Source: Vescimonas fastidiosa
Lineage (GTDB): Bacteria > Bacillota > Clostridia > Oscillospirales > Oscillospiraceae
NCBI RefSeq assembly: GCF_018326305.1
Contig: NZ_AP023415.1
Span: 1,364,001 to 1,428,000, forward strand
DNA length: 64,000 nucleotides
Reading direction: 5' to 3'
The position numbers and the translations under genes were made by a program. The notes under the pieces are model-generated. The model saw only the letters and a list, made by a program, of their open reading frames with translations, had not been told where the DNA came from and ran no database searches. Shown here piece by piece: positions 1-7,639 of the stretch (the stretch's first letter is position 1; every line of letters begins with the position of its first letter).

Positions 1-309
1 GCCCCGGGGCTGTTGGTGGCCCGGGATATGGCTGTACAGGTCGCCGCCGAAGTACACATTCAGCGCCTGCATCCCCCGACAGATGCCCAGGATCGGGCGT
101 CCGCTCTGTACAAAGGATTGTATCAGCTTTCGCTCGGGTTCGTCAAGTCTTTCCCCGATGTCGCCGCCGCCGGGGAGCAGCAGACCGCCGCACAGAGCGG
201 AGTCAGCAGCGCTGAGACTGCAAATAGGAACGCCCCCGGCGGAATAAATGGCCTCCCGGTAGCTGCGCAGAGCCTCCTGCCGGCCGGGGATGAAAATGGT
301 AGGGATCAT
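1..309 (-). CDS. Class I glutamine amidotransferase-like (peptidase C26) protein, partial
   Basis: The window edge cuts off the 3' part; the first 103 codons are visible. The protein starts MIPTIFIPGRQEAL and contains LLLPGGGDIGE near residues 45-55 and GICRGMQALN near residues 75-84. GICRGMQ is the nucleophile elbow (Cys) of class I amidotransferases, and the PGGGD loop upstream of it is typical of the gamma-glutamyl-GABA hydrolase (PuuD-like) peptidase C26 family. Such proteins hydrolyse gamma-glutamyl amides. The ATG at 309 is preceded by GAGGTG at the right distance. The catalytic His-Glu pair would lie outside the window, so substrate cannot be judged. Confidence 0.85.
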   Translation of the reverse strand, partial: MIPTIFIPGRQEALRSYREAIYSAGGVPICSLSAADSALCGGLLLPGGGDIGERLDEPERKLIQSFVQSGRPILGICRGMQALNVYFGGDLYSHIPGHQQPRG

Positions 310-411
310 GGGCTTCACCTCTTCTTTCACCTTATGCCGCCAATAGGAAAAAAATCCTTACAAATCAGTTGCACCCGGGCGAAAACTGTGGTAGTATAAA
401 AAAGCACTTGT

Positions 412-452
412 GCAGAGGTATCGAAGTGGTCATAACAGGGCTGACTCGAAAT
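412..452 (+). repeat. tRNA-Ser(CGA)-like 5' half, copy 1 (att scar)
   Basis: This stretch matches the 5' half of the intact tRNA-Ser(CGA) at 984: acceptor-like GCAGAGG, the same D-arm, and the anticodon loop core ACTCGAAAT (444-452). After the core the sequence no longer folds as a tRNA. No matching 3' half was found in the window. It is the first of four copies spaced about 180-200 bp, each followed by a related tail. Inferred to be a scar or attachment site left by elements that integrate in the anticodon loop. Confidence 0.65.
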
Positions 453-592
453 TTTTGGAAGCTCCGGCCGTTTCGTCCGCTGAAAATGTCCGCCGCACAG
501 GGCTTTGCGCGGGTTCGGATTTCACAATTTCATATCGTTCTTGCGTGTTTTTCTTGCATTCTTCCGGAGCAAGGATTACACTTGAGATATAC

Positions 593-632
593 GGAGAGTT
601 GTCCGAGAGGTCGAAGGTGCGACACTCGAAAT
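593..632 (+). pseudogene. tRNA-Ser(CGA) 5' half, split by the element (left junction)
   Basis: GGAGAGT acceptor strand, D-arm, and anticodon stem CGACA followed by the loop core ACTCGAAAT (624-632). The acceptor pairs exactly with ACTCTCC at 17948-17954, and CGACA pairs with TGTCG at 17909-17913, so the missing 3' half is the orphan at 17901-17958. The gene was therefore interrupted within its anticodon loop by about 17.3 kb of DNA. What follows here (from 633) does not restore a tRNA fold. Confidence 0.85.
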
Positions 633-784
633 CTCCCTCGGCAAACGGAAGTAAAACTTCCGAAAAGCCTTTAACCGTGCGGGTTTCGGGCATTCGCCCG
701 CCGCAGGCACACCGTGAGTTCTAACAGGAATTCTAATACAACCGAATATTTGCGTTAATCTCGGTTTCCCGAGTTAACATACAT

Positions 785-825
785 GGAGAGGTATCGAAGT
801 GGTCATAACGGGGCTGACTCGAAAT
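785..825 (+). repeat. tRNA-Ser(CGA)-like 5' half, copy 3 (att scar)
   Basis: GGAGAGG acceptor strand, D-arm nearly identical to the gene at 984, and the core ACTCGAAAT (817-825), followed by an AT-rich tail instead of a 3' half. The tail shares a CTGAAAATCCAG-like stretch and the CCATGCGGG motif with the tail after the tRNA at 984, so it is a unit of the same tandem array. Confidence 0.65.
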
Positions 826-908
826 TTTTAAAATCAGTGTCAGTTTTGTCCACTGAAAATCCAGTAACCATGCGGGGTCACGCAGTTCGAAAAACGGAAT
901 ATTTTGTT

Positions 909-930
909 GTTCTTTCCGTCAGTTCTTTCC
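909..930 (+). repeat. GTTCTTTCC repeats, candidate integrase arm sites (left)
   Basis: GTTCTTTCC occurs at 909-917 and 922-930, and again at 1153-1161 (inverted partner at 1170-1178) and 2476-2484. The same nonamer occurs three times near the right end of the element (17717, 17726, 17738). Tyrosine integrases of the Tn916 type bind short direct repeats in the element arms, so these are candidate arm-type sites. This is inference from position and repetition. Confidence 0.45.
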
Positions 931-983
931 AAAGCCCTTTTTCACCGAAAAAAGGCAGGAAAAAACGGCGGGCTGACATATAC

Positions 984-1075
984 GGAGACGTATCGAAGTG
1001 GTCATAACGAGAACGACTCGAAATCGTTTTGGCGTGATGAGCGCCACGTGGGTTCGAATCCCACCGTCTCCGCCA
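984..1075 (+). tRNA. tRNA-Ser(CGA), intact
   Basis: Complete cloverleaf of 92 nt with encoded CCA: acceptor GGAGACG pairs with CGTCTCC, anticodon stem AACGA/TCGTT with loop CTCGAAA (anticodon CGA, reads UCG), a long class II variable arm, and a T-arm with GGTTCGAATCC. Both halves match each other, so this is not a chimera. It lies inside the element, next to the convergent integrase, and could replace the function of the tRNA-Ser gene split at 593/17901. Confidence 0.93.
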
Positions 1076-1077
1076 CA

Positions 1078-1119
1078 AAAATCCAGTAACCATGCGGGTT
1101 TCTGGATTTTTTCTTTTTT
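1078..1119 (+). terminator. Terminator after tRNA-Ser
   Basis: AAAATCCAG (1078-1086) pairs with CTGGATTTT (1102-1110), followed by a T-rich tail. A second hairpin (1151-1162 with 1169-1180) followed by CTTTTTGTTTT lies just downstream, between the tRNA and the integrase stop. Confidence 0.75.
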
Positions 1120-1189
1120 GTGCCCGCTCCAAAAATCACCCGATTTTGGGCTGTTCTTTCCATAAATTTGGAAAGAACAGCTTTTTGTT

Positions 1190-2401
1190 TTATTCCCCGC
1201 TTTTTTCTGCGTTTTGCTCCCATCTGCTGCCGAAATCGCCCGCTTCGGGAAGCGGCATACCGCACACCATCGCCTGCGCCGAGGAGAGTTTCGAACTGTA
1301 ATCCAGATGGGCGTAGATGTTCGCCGTGGTGGAAAAATCCGAATGCCCCAGCCAATCCTGAATCTGCTTGAGGGGTACGCCGTTGGCAAGCAAGAGAGAT
1401 GCGCAGCTATGCCTGAGATCGTGGAAGCGCATCTTTTTCATGCCGTGCCGCTGAATAAAGGCGGGAAATTGTGAGGTCAGATAATCGGGCCTCATCCGCT
1501 CGCCCAACTCGTCCACGAATACAAATCCGTCGTATTCGTAGTTGTAGCAGTTGCCGCAGACCTGCTTGTTCAGCTCCTGCGCCGCCTTGACCTCTGCAAA
1601 GTATTCCTTGAATCTTCCCACCAGCGGCAAAGTGCGCATACTGGATTTTGTTTTTGCCGACTCCTGCTCGATGATCTGCGTTTTTCCACCCACATTGACG
1701 GAGGTCACCGTCCGTTTGATGGTCAGCGTTCCCCGCTCAAAGTCGATAGCGTCCCACTTGAGCCCCAGCACCTCTCCACGGCGCAGACCGTAAAAGGCGG
1801 CGACCAGCACCGGCAGCTCAAGCTTTGTACCCTTGACCACTTCAAATAAGTGCTGAAGCTCCGCCGCATCCAGAAATACCGGCTGGAAATCATTCTTCTT
1901 TGGGCGGTCTACCTTCATCGCCACGTTCTGCGCTACCAGATCGGTTTTCATGGCGTATTTCAGCGCCTGATGGATCACGGCGTGATAGTGGATGACGGAA
2001 TTGGGCTTGACGGTTTTCAGCTTTTCGGAATAGAACTGTTGGATGTGTCTTGCTTCCAAGTCCTTTAGGGTAATCGGCTTGTTTCGGAAATACGGCTCGA
2101 TGGTCTGCTTCACCATGCTCTCATAGGAGCCGAAGGTGGTGGGCTTCACCCTGACCTTGACAATTTCCAGCCAGCCGAGCAGATAGTCGGCGAAGAGCAT
2201 ATTGGAGCAAAGCTCGCCGATCTCTGCTGGTGGTTCAAAGGCGTTACGGATTTTCACAAGCTCCGCTTCAGCCTTACGTTTGTTTCCCTTTTCGGGAAGT
2301 CCGGTGGATACGTACTTGACGTGCCGCTTGTTTTTGCTGTCGTAATAACTCAGCACAGCGTAGTAGTATCCCTTTTTAACCTGTAAATGTCCTGATACCA
2401 A
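1190..2401 (-). CDS. int: Tyrosine recombinase (Tn916-type integrase)
   Basis: Site-specific integrase of 403 residues that would integrate and excise the element. An N-terminal arm-binding part (about 5-55) precedes a SAM-like core-binding domain (about 65-155) and the catalytic domain (about 170-375). Catalytic residues are all visible: Arg207 in YGLRRGE, His327/Arg330 in HDLRHS, His353 in LGHSD and Tyr363 in NIYAHL. It is convergent with the tRNA-Ser at 984, the usual layout for tRNA-targeting elements, and the split tRNA at 593/17901 marks its likely target. A close but broken relative lies at 18050-18640. Confidence 0.95.
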   Translation of the reverse strand: MVSGHLQVKKGYYYAVLSYYDSKNKRHVKYVSTGLPEKGNKRKAEAELVKIRNAFEPPAEIGELCSNMLFADYLLGWLEIVKVRVKPTTFGSYESMVKQTIEPYFRNKPITLKDLEARHIQQFYSEKLKTVKPNSVIHYHAVIHQALKYAMKTDLVAQNVAMKVDRPKKNDFQPVFLDAAELQHLFEVVKGTKLELPVLVAAFYGLRRGEVLGLKWDAIDFERGTLTIKRTVTSVNVGGKTQIIEQESAKTKSSMRTLPLVGRFKEYFAEVKAAQELNKQVCGNCYNYEYDGFVFVDELGERMRPDYLTSQFPAFIQRHGMKKMRFHDLRHSCASLLLANGVPLKQIQDWLGHSDFSTTANIYAHLDYSSKLSSAQAMVCGMPLPEAGDFGSRWEQNAEKSGE

Positions 2402-2440
2402 TTTGTAAAACTCCTTTCTTTGCTTTTACACAGGACAGTT

Positions 2441-2520
2441 CGGCACCGACAAGGCCATTATACCCTGCCGGTGCCGTTCTTTCCATTGTGTGAAGGTCGT
2501 GCTCCGCACACATTTTCGGT
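2441..2520. other. Intergenic inverted repeats between int and parB-like gene
   Basis: Two inverted repeats lie here: CGGCACCG with CGGTGCCG, and TGTGTG with CACACA. They sit downstream of the parB-like stop and upstream of the integrase start, so they could end the mobilisation transcript or set integrase expression. No T-run of note follows either. Confidence 0.4.
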
Positions 2521-2525
2521 TCGAA

Positions 2526-3449
2526 TTAGCGGCTGTCCCTGTCACGTTCCCGTCTGCGCTGCCATTGTTCCAACAGCTTAATGACCGTATCACAGACTTG
2601 CTTGTCCGTGTAGCTTTTGGGGAAGTATTTGCGGATATCCTCCCGCTTGAATTTAAACTGCTCCTGCTGGTTGGGCTTCTGCTCGGCGAGGATGTCGTAG
2701 ATTGTCTGTTCGTTCAGTACGCCATCCTGTGAGAGCTTTTTCAGTCGTATGCTCTGTGCGTGGGACGGAGTGCAGTCGTTGAGCTCCATTGCGTTTAACA
2801 ATACCCGTTGTTCCGACTGCTCTAAGTACGAGATTTCCACCGCAGGGTTGAAAGCGATTTTTCCGTCATCCACCATTGAAAGTAATTCGGGGATTAAGTA
2901 AGTTAAGCGGATATATCTGTGCACTTGATTTCGACTATCTCCACTATCTTCTCCGACTTTTTCAATGCTCAGTAACTTCTTCCCAACTTGGGAAGAAGCA
3001 ATACCTTGATGTTTAATCGCTTCCAGTTTCATCTTGTATGCAAATGCTTTTTCGCTGGGCAAAATATGTTCCCGTTGCAGGTTAGCGTCCACCATCGCAA
3101 TGACTGCTTCATCGTTGCTCATCTCTCGAATAATTACGGGCATTGTCTCGATACCCAGCACCTGACACGCCGCCAGCCTCCTGTGCCCGGAGATCAGCTC
3201 GTACCCGCCATCTTGCATCGGTCGTGCAAGCGCCGGTGTAAGTGTACCGAACTTTTGGATACTCTCGATCAAGAGTTTCATCTCGCCATTGTTTTGGATT
3301 TTGAACGGATGATTCTTGAATGGGTACAGCTCAGTAAGCGGAATCTCTTTGACTCGCTCCAGCTTTGCATCGTCCCGCTCCTCTTGTGAGGAAAACAACT
3401 CATCTAATGAATTCATTGGTAAAGTAAAATCAGATTTTCGTTTTGTCAT
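2526..3449 (-). CDS. ParB/Spo0J-type partition protein
   Basis: 307 residues from the ATG at 3449, chosen because AAAGGAGG sits just upstream; the in-frame ATG at 3473 would overlap the previous gene and has no such site. The N-terminal ParB nuclease-like domain shows the GHRRL motif at about residues 88-92, and the segment around 110-135 (ANLQREHILPSEKAFAY) matches the ParB arginine-patch and HTH entry. ParB proteins bind DNA sites with CTP and help maintain or regulate plasmids and integrative elements. No ParA partner is encoded nearby. The gene occupies the slot where a relaxase would be expected after mobC. Confidence 0.85.
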   Translation of the reverse strand: MTKRKSDFTLPMNSLDELFSSQEERDDAKLERVKEIPLTELYPFKNHPFKIQNNGEMKLLIESIQKFGTLTPALARPMQDGGYELISGHRRLAACQVLGIETMPVIIREMSNDEAVIAMVDANLQREHILPSEKAFAYKMKLEAIKHQGIASSQVGKKLLSIEKVGEDSGDSRNQVHRYIRLTYLIPELLSMVDDGKIAFNPAVEISYLEQSEQRVLLNAMELNDCTPSHAQSIRLKKLSQDGVLNEQTIYDILAEQKPNQQEQFKFKREDIRKYFPKSYTDKQVCDTVIKLLEQWQRRRERDRDSR

Positions 3450-3463
3450 GATGTTTGCCTCCT

Positions 3464-3805
3464 TTATTGCCATTTCAGATTGCTTTCACCGGGACGGAGA
3501 AACACTGCCTCGATGTCCGCCTGAAATTTGTGCCAGCGTAACGCTTCCGCTTTCAGCATCGATGCGTCGATAAAGCCGAGGGCGTTTGCTTTCACGGCAA
3601 GCTGGTTGATATTGTTGCCGATGGCGGAAAGCTGACGCATGGCTTCATAAAATCTTGCGTCCGGCTTTTCCTTCGGCTCGTAGCCGTGAAGCAGGATTCG
3701 GATCACCGCTGTTTCTGTAATGCCGCAAAGCTTTGCCTTGCGTTTTAACTCTCTGGCGTCCTGCGGAGAAAGCCAGAACTGTTTTTTGATTCTTCGATTC
3801 ATCAT
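3464..3805 (-). CDS. MobC-like relaxosome accessory protein
   Basis: 113 residues with an N-terminal ribbon-helix-helix-like part (RRIKKQFWLSPQDARELKRK) and the MobC signature LSAIGNNINQLAVKANALG around residues 63-81. MobC proteins bind oriT and assist the relaxase in nicking. It lies next to a candidate oriT (3815-3905). In related elements a relaxase follows directly; here a ParB-type gene follows, and no relaxase is found in the element. ATG codons at 3805 and 3802 are both possible behind AAGGAAG. Confidence 0.8.
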   Translation of the reverse strand: MMNRRIKKQFWLSPQDARELKRKAKLCGITETAVIRILLHGYEPKEKPDARFYEAMRQLSAIGNNINQLAVKANALGFIDASMLKAEALRWHKFQADIEAVFLRPGESNLKWQ

Positions 3806-3814
3806 GTTCTTCCT

Positions 3815-3905
3815 TTCGTTGAGGGGTATTAGGGTGCGCCCTAACGAGATTTACCGTTTTACGACCTTTGGGAGTACAAACGGTCTGCTCGCTACGATAG
3901 CGCAG
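3815..3905. other. Candidate origin of transfer (oriT)
   Basis: A non-coding gap between two relaxosome-type genes contains TTAGGGTGCGCCCTAA (3829-3844). It carries the GTGCGCCCT core that, from memory, is found at nic sites of Tn1549-like and MOBP/MOBQ elements. Beside it lie inverted repeats, ACCGTTT with AAACGGT and CGCT with AGCG. Position and motif together suggest oriT; nicking is not shown by sequence. Confidence 0.5.
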
Positions 3906-3916
3906 CCATTTTCTGC

Positions 3917-4177
3917 CTAACGTAATTCTTTCAAAATCGCATCTATACAGCGGATAATTTCATCCTTTTCAATCTGCGGAATGGCTGCTCTCAGTTGCTT
4001 TAACTGCCGGAAAAGCCGGTAATCTTTTTCTCGGACTGTTGCTTCAACATTCATTCCAAGCCCCAGCCTCCGCAGATATTCTGAAAGAGATAGCGCACAG
4101 TAATCGGCATTCTTCAAAAGCTTTTCTTTCTCCGCCGGCGTTACCCGCACGTTGATTCCAAGTGTTTTGCTTCTCAT
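3917..4177 (-). CDS. Ribbon-helix-helix mobilisation protein
   Basis: 86 residues. The start (SKTLGINVRVTPAEKEKL) and LSLSEYLRRLGLG around residues 29-41 are the beta strand and helices of RHH proteins of the plasmid mobilisation class (BmgB/MobC-like). It probably binds DNA at oriT as part of the relaxosome. It overlaps the upstream YdbC-like gene by 4 bp (ATGA), so both are translated from the same message. Confidence 0.75.
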   Translation of the reverse strand: MRSKTLGINVRVTPAEKEKLLKNADYCALSLSEYLRRLGLGMNVEATVREKDYRLFRQLKQLRAAIPQIEKDEIIRCIDAILKELR

Positions 4178-4395
4178 GCTTCCGTCTCCCCAAATACGAT
4201 TTTCAAAGCCTCCAACAGCTTCTGCGCTTCCTCCCGCTTCAGTGAAATTCCCTTTGAGGCGATGCCTCCCTGCCAGCGGCGGATGTCGATCATCGGATCA
4301 TAAACGCCCCATTTTACGATATTGATTTCCTTGGTTACGCCGTCCGGCTTTCCGCCGAGCACGGCGATTTTCTTTACAATTTCATAGTTTGCCAT
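4174..4395 (-). CDS. PC4/YdbC-type ssDNA-binding protein
   Basis: 73 residues from the ATG at 4395, which has AAAGGAG upstream; earlier in-frame ATGs lack one and run into the neighbouring gene. The pattern VKWGVYDPMIDIRRW, then GISLKREEAQKLLEAL, is that of the bacterial PC4-like YdbC family, which binds single-stranded DNA. Such genes are common in Clostridia integrative elements and may protect or organise DNA during transfer or replication. Confidence 0.75.
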   Translation of the reverse strand: MANYEIVKKIAVLGGKPDGVTKEINIVKWGVYDPMIDIRRWQGGIASKGISLKREEAQKLLEALKIVFGETEA

Positions 4396-4459
4396 TGCTT
4401 TTTTCTCCTTTGCGTATTTTCTGTTTGTGACGGTAATGACGCTTGTGACGCACTTTTCG

Positions 4460-5476
4460 CTATATACCGTTTGCCCCGTCATTTGCGTCACCGCCGTCAT
4501 GCCGTATGAACTTGATCAGCCTGCTCTGTCCTGTCCTTTTGGTTCGGTACTCGATCCCAGCAGGCTCCAGTACCTCGCATGAAAACTGCCCCAAATACTT
4601 TGTTACCACATTGGGCGTGGTTTCGGTTTCCGCCATATCGGCGATCAATTCAGTGGCGGTTCCCACCCATTCGGTGCGGGTTTTCATGAATTCCACTACC
4701 CGAAAAAGGAACTGCGGAATTTCTGCTTTGCGGATTTCTTCTGTGTTTTTGTGCTCCACAAGCTCCCATTTCAGATCTTGAAACCGCAGGGTCAACTCCT
4801 GATATTCCACATCCCGCCCACAGGCAAGAAGCGTGGCATCCCTGCTGCTTCGCTTGCGCTTGAGCACATAATTGGTGTCCGCCGCTCCGGTGATACCGGT
4901 AGAGCCTGACACCTCATTGAACGGATCGTCCCCGTCCTTCAGTTTGCGCAGATGGTGAACGAGGATAATGGAAATATCGTGCTCATCTGCGATCCGCTTG
5001 ATGGCGGAAATATCATCGTAATCGTTGCCGTACATTCCCGTTTTCCCGATGCTTCCCTTGGAATCCCGCACCTTTTGGAGCGTGTCAATAATCACCAGCT
5101 TTGTTTTCGGGAAGTCCTCCAAGAAGTTAATGATTTCTTCTTCCAGCCCGTTCCCAATCAAGCCGCAGGTTACGGCCAAGTGGAAGCTTCGGGTTGAATC
5201 GTCCGTCAAATCGAAAAGCCGGTCTTTGATTCGTTTGAGCGTATCCTCCAAGCAGAGATACAGCACATCGCAGTGCATGGTCGGGATTCCCCAAACGGAG
5301 AACCCCTGCGATACTTGCAAGCCAAGCCACAGCATCAGCCAGCTTTTGCCGATTTTGGCGGCTCCACTCAGGACATTCACCCCTTGCGGAATCAGCCCAT
5401 CGACGATGAACATTGTCTTGCTCATCGGTGTGGACAGCAGGGTTTCTGCGTCCACGGTCACTAATTTTCTTTTCAT
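4460..5476 (-). CDS. RepA-like hexameric ATPase (AAA_25 type)
   Basis: 338 residues. Walker A GAAKIGKSW at 38-46, Walker B KLVIIDTLQKV with Asp131, and the sensor-like LVHHLRK with His174-His175 match the RecA-fold RepA/RSF1010-type helicase family. A C-terminal winged-helix-like tail (about 240-330) follows. It likely unwinds or primes DNA at the element origin, and the iteron array about 0.9 kb away is the obvious candidate site. GAAAGGATG precedes the ATG at 5476. Confidence 0.82.
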   Translation of the reverse strand: MKRKLVTVDAETLLSTPMSKTMFIVDGLIPQGVNVLSGAAKIGKSWLMLWLGLQVSQGFSVWGIPTMHCDVLYLCLEDTLKRIKDRLFDLTDDSTRSFHLAVTCGLIGNGLEEEIINFLEDFPKTKLVIIDTLQKVRDSKGSIGKTGMYGNDYDDISAIKRIADEHDISIILVHHLRKLKDGDDPFNEVSGSTGITGAADTNYVLKRKRSSRDATLLACGRDVEYQELTLRFQDLKWELVEHKNTEEIRKAEIPQFLFRVVEFMKTRTEWVGTATELIADMAETETTPNVVTKYLGQFSCEVLEPAGIEYRTKRTGQSRLIKFIRHDGGDANDGANGI

Positions 5477-5602
5477 AACTACATCCTTTCATTTTTGTGA
5501 TTCGGACAATTAGAACGCCGAAATCGAGGGGGTTGGTATGATTCCTTTATGCACCCCGGTTCGGCACCTAAAAGTCCTTGAAAACAGGGCTTTTTCAAGC
5601 CT

Positions 5603-5959
5603 CTAATTGTCCGTTTTGCGCTTTCTCGCACTCTCGTTTTTCTGCCTGCGGTGCACTTTTTTGCTGCACGACGGGCAGTATTTTTGCCGGTTGGAGTTCG
5701 GCACAAAAGCCTCCCCGCACTCGGCACAGTGATATGTACGCTGCTTGAAAATCTACGCATACAGTTCCTTTTCGGCTGGTAAAACCGCATTGCGGAAATA
5801 CCGGCACAGCAGAGAATAGGAGATGGTCTGCGGGCAGACGCAGGGCTCGCCGTCGTCCAGCAGCAGGCAGTTACCGTCATCATAATTGGCGCAGAGCCTT
5901 TTTATCAGGCGGTTGCACCGCCTGCGCTGGGACGGCGTGAGTTCGATTCGTTCAGGCAC
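5603..5959 (-). pseudogene. Cysteine-rich VLP protein, broken by in-frame TAG
   Basis: The first 68 codons encode a protein starting MPERIELTPSQRRR, with the family core CANYDDGNCLLLDDGEPC and an ending in AVLPAEKELYA. A TAG stop follows (5753-5755). The same frame then continues with IFKQRTYHCAECGEAF, NRQKYCPSC and KVHRRQKNESARKRK to a TAG at 5603. That continuation is the zinc-finger-like tail normal for this family, so one nonsense codon splits the gene, probably GAG (Glu) changed to TAG. Proteins of this family are frequent in Clostridia mobile elements; their role is not known. It overlaps the upstream Xis-like gene by 8 bp. Confidence 0.82.
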
Positions 5960-6185
5960 TGGATTTCACCTCCTTTTTCTCTTCAGTCACGAAGTTAATC
6001 ACGCTGACTTTCGGGATTTTGAAACTGTTGCCGATTTTGATTGCCTGCAATTCACCATCGTTGATGAGATCGTAGGCAAGCTGACGACTGATGCCCAGCA
6101 TTTCCCGAAGCTGCTGGACGGTCACGATGTCCGGATATTCCGGAAACATCATCTGATAAAGCTCTTTGAGCTCCGATTTTTTCAT
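5952..6185 (-). CDS. Xis-like helix-turn-helix protein
   Basis: 77 residues with a MerR/excisionase-type winged helix: VQQLREMLGISRQLAYDLI and GELQAIKIGNSFKIPK. Such small proteins direct excision or regulate the element. It heads the leftward operon (xis-like, VLP, repA-like, ydbC-like, relaxosome genes, parB-like). AAAGGAGG stands before the ATG at 6185. The iteron-like array lies just upstream. Confidence 0.75.
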   Translation of the reverse strand: MKKSELKELYQMMFPEYPDIVTVQQLREMLGISRQLAYDLINDGELQAIKIGNSFKIPKVSVINFVTEEKKEVKSSA

Positions 6186-6396
6186 AGCGCTTCAATCCTC
6201 CTTTTTTATGGCTATGTAAGGCAGATACCGGCGTGAGGATCATAGTGCCTTCCGATATCTGTTGCGTTTTTCCAAATGTCGTTTTCTATCCCTGCCCCGT
6301 CAAGCGGCGTCGCCGTGCTCGCTTCTTTCGGAAGGTCGTGGCACAGTCATATCCCGCTCGGATTAATATTCAATTTTCAAGGTACAGTAAGAAGGG

Positions 6397-6915
6397 TTTC
6401 ACTTATTCCCACTGAGAAGCGGCAAGTGGCAAGTCTAAATCAGAAATTATTTGAGAATTTGAAAAGTCCTTTCACCTGTTCCCACTGGGAAGAGCAAAAT
6501 TATCGGGTGTTTTCGAAAAAATTTTTTGTTTTGCAAAAGACCCCTTCACTCATTTGGACAAAGGGGGCCGAAATGCACACCCATTTTCGGGCTTTTTCTC
6601 GAAAATTTTTTGAGAAAAAATTTTACCCTTCACTTATTTGGAATTACAAAGCCAAATGACACCCTATTTCACAGGAAAAATGAGAAAATATTTTTTCGGT
6701 TGCAGGTGCTTTATTTTGCTTGCCAAAAAAAGTCCCTTCACTTATTTGGAATTAGGAGGCTAAAACGCACCCTATTTTTAAGAAATATTTGAAAAGTTTT
6801 TTCAAAAGGATTTTCTGTCTCAAAAAACACCTCTCACTTATTCCCACCGAGAGAAGGCAAATGCACACCCTTAATCCGAAAAAAATTTTTACCCCTTCAC
6901 TTATTTGGAATTGAA
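6397..6915 (+). repeat. Iteron-like array (seven copies), candidate replication origin
   Basis: The core TTCACTTATTTGG or TTCACTTATTCCC (with small changes) occurs seven times in one orientation, starting at 6398, 6471, 6545, 6629, 6737, 6832 and 6896. Each copy is followed by a partly conserved AT-rich tail with CACCCTATTTT and runs of A and T. Spacing varies between 64 and 108 bp. The stretch is non-coding, AT-rich, and lies upstream of the RepA-like operon, which suggests an origin or Rep/Xis binding region. The whole 6186-7136 gap contains no convincing gene. Confidence 0.6.
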
Positions 6916-6968
6916 ACGCCAAAACACAACCTGTTTTTAAGAAAAAATTTGAAAATAGGCAAAAAATA

Positions 6969-6989
6969 TGCCCGCCAGAAGTGGCGGGC
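6969..6989 (-). terminator. Hairpin between iterons and R-M operon
   Basis: GCCCGCCA pairs with TGGCGGGC around a GAAG loop. Read on the minus strand it is followed by TATTTTTTG, so it would stop transcripts entering the repeat array from the right. Confidence 0.6.
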
Positions 6990-7063
6990 AAGGGAATATT
7001 GCTTTTCTCCTCTTTGAATATCAGAGAAAATTCCTTTAATTCTACATAAATCCATAAAAATCA

Positions 7064-7092
7064 TTGATATACGCGAGGTTTTGTGATATACT
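7064..7092 (+). promoter_or_regulatory. Promoter of the R-M operon
   Basis: TTGATA (7064-7069) and TATACT (7087-7092) separated by 17 bp, a near-consensus vegetative promoter. It places the transcript start near 7099 and supports the ATG at 7137 as the first start codon. Confidence 0.75.
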
Positions 7093-7136
7093 TTAACATG
7101 TATTTTTATATCTACCCGAAAGTGAGGGCAACAAAA

Positions 7137-7325
7137 ATGGATTTGAATGTTGAACGCTGGTGCTCCATGAAAGAAATCTGCGAATATCTCGGCGTCAGCC
7201 GTGATACCGTACTCGCTTGGATAGACAAAAGAGAAATGCCCGCCACGAAGATCGGCAGGCTTTGGAAATTCAAAATCAGCGAAGTGGACGCTTGGATGAA
7301 ATCCGGCGTTGCGGCGGAAAAGTAA
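7137..7325 (+). CDS. Helix-turn-helix regulator of the R-M operon
   Basis: 62 residues, an excisionase/MerR-like winged helix: MKEICEYLGVSRDTVLAWI followed by MPATKIGRLWKFKISE. Proteins of this kind often stand first in Clostridia defence operons and probably control their expression. The start at 7137 was chosen because the upstream in-frame GTG overlaps the promoter, and GAGGG lies before 7137. Confidence 0.75.
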   Translation: MDLNVERWCSMKEICEYLGVSRDTVLAWIDKREMPATKIGRLWKFKISEVDAWMKSGVAAEK

Positions 7326-7336
7326 CGAGGCTCACG

Positions 7337-7561
7337 ATGGATGAAAAAAGACTAAAAGCCTTTGAAGATATGCTTGCCGCCATCTTAAAGCAGTATGACA
7401 ATACGACGGAAAAGATGGTAAAGCTCAAAGCCGAAGGCAAAGAGAAAACCGTCACATACCGCCAGCTTTTCGCCAATAAACTGCAACTTCAGGCGATGCT
7501 AAGTTATTATCGGACTTATGAGTTGTTGAATGAGGAAAACGACCTATCAACAAGACAGTGA
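7337..7561 (+). CDS. Small charged protein in the R-M operon
   Basis: 74 residues, rich in Lys and Glu and probably all-helical (MDEKRLKAFEDMLAAILKQY). No recognised domain. It starts 11 bp after the HTH gene behind GAGG and lies 78 bp ahead of the first methyltransferase, so it is part of the operon. A function is not assigned. Confidence 0.6.
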   Translation: MDEKRLKAFEDMLAAILKQYDNTTEKMVKLKAEGKEKTVTYRQLFANKLQLQAMLSYYRTYELLNEENDLSTRQ

Positions 7562-7639
7562 TATTCCGTTTTCTGAACTATATTTGAAATATGCACTGCA
7601 TTTGAAAATGCTAATTGACCAAACATAGGAGAAGCCATT

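Noticed and set aside
6397..6915. CRISPR array
   Set aside because: Repeats are short, of two variants and irregularly spaced with related, not unique, spacers; no cas genes.
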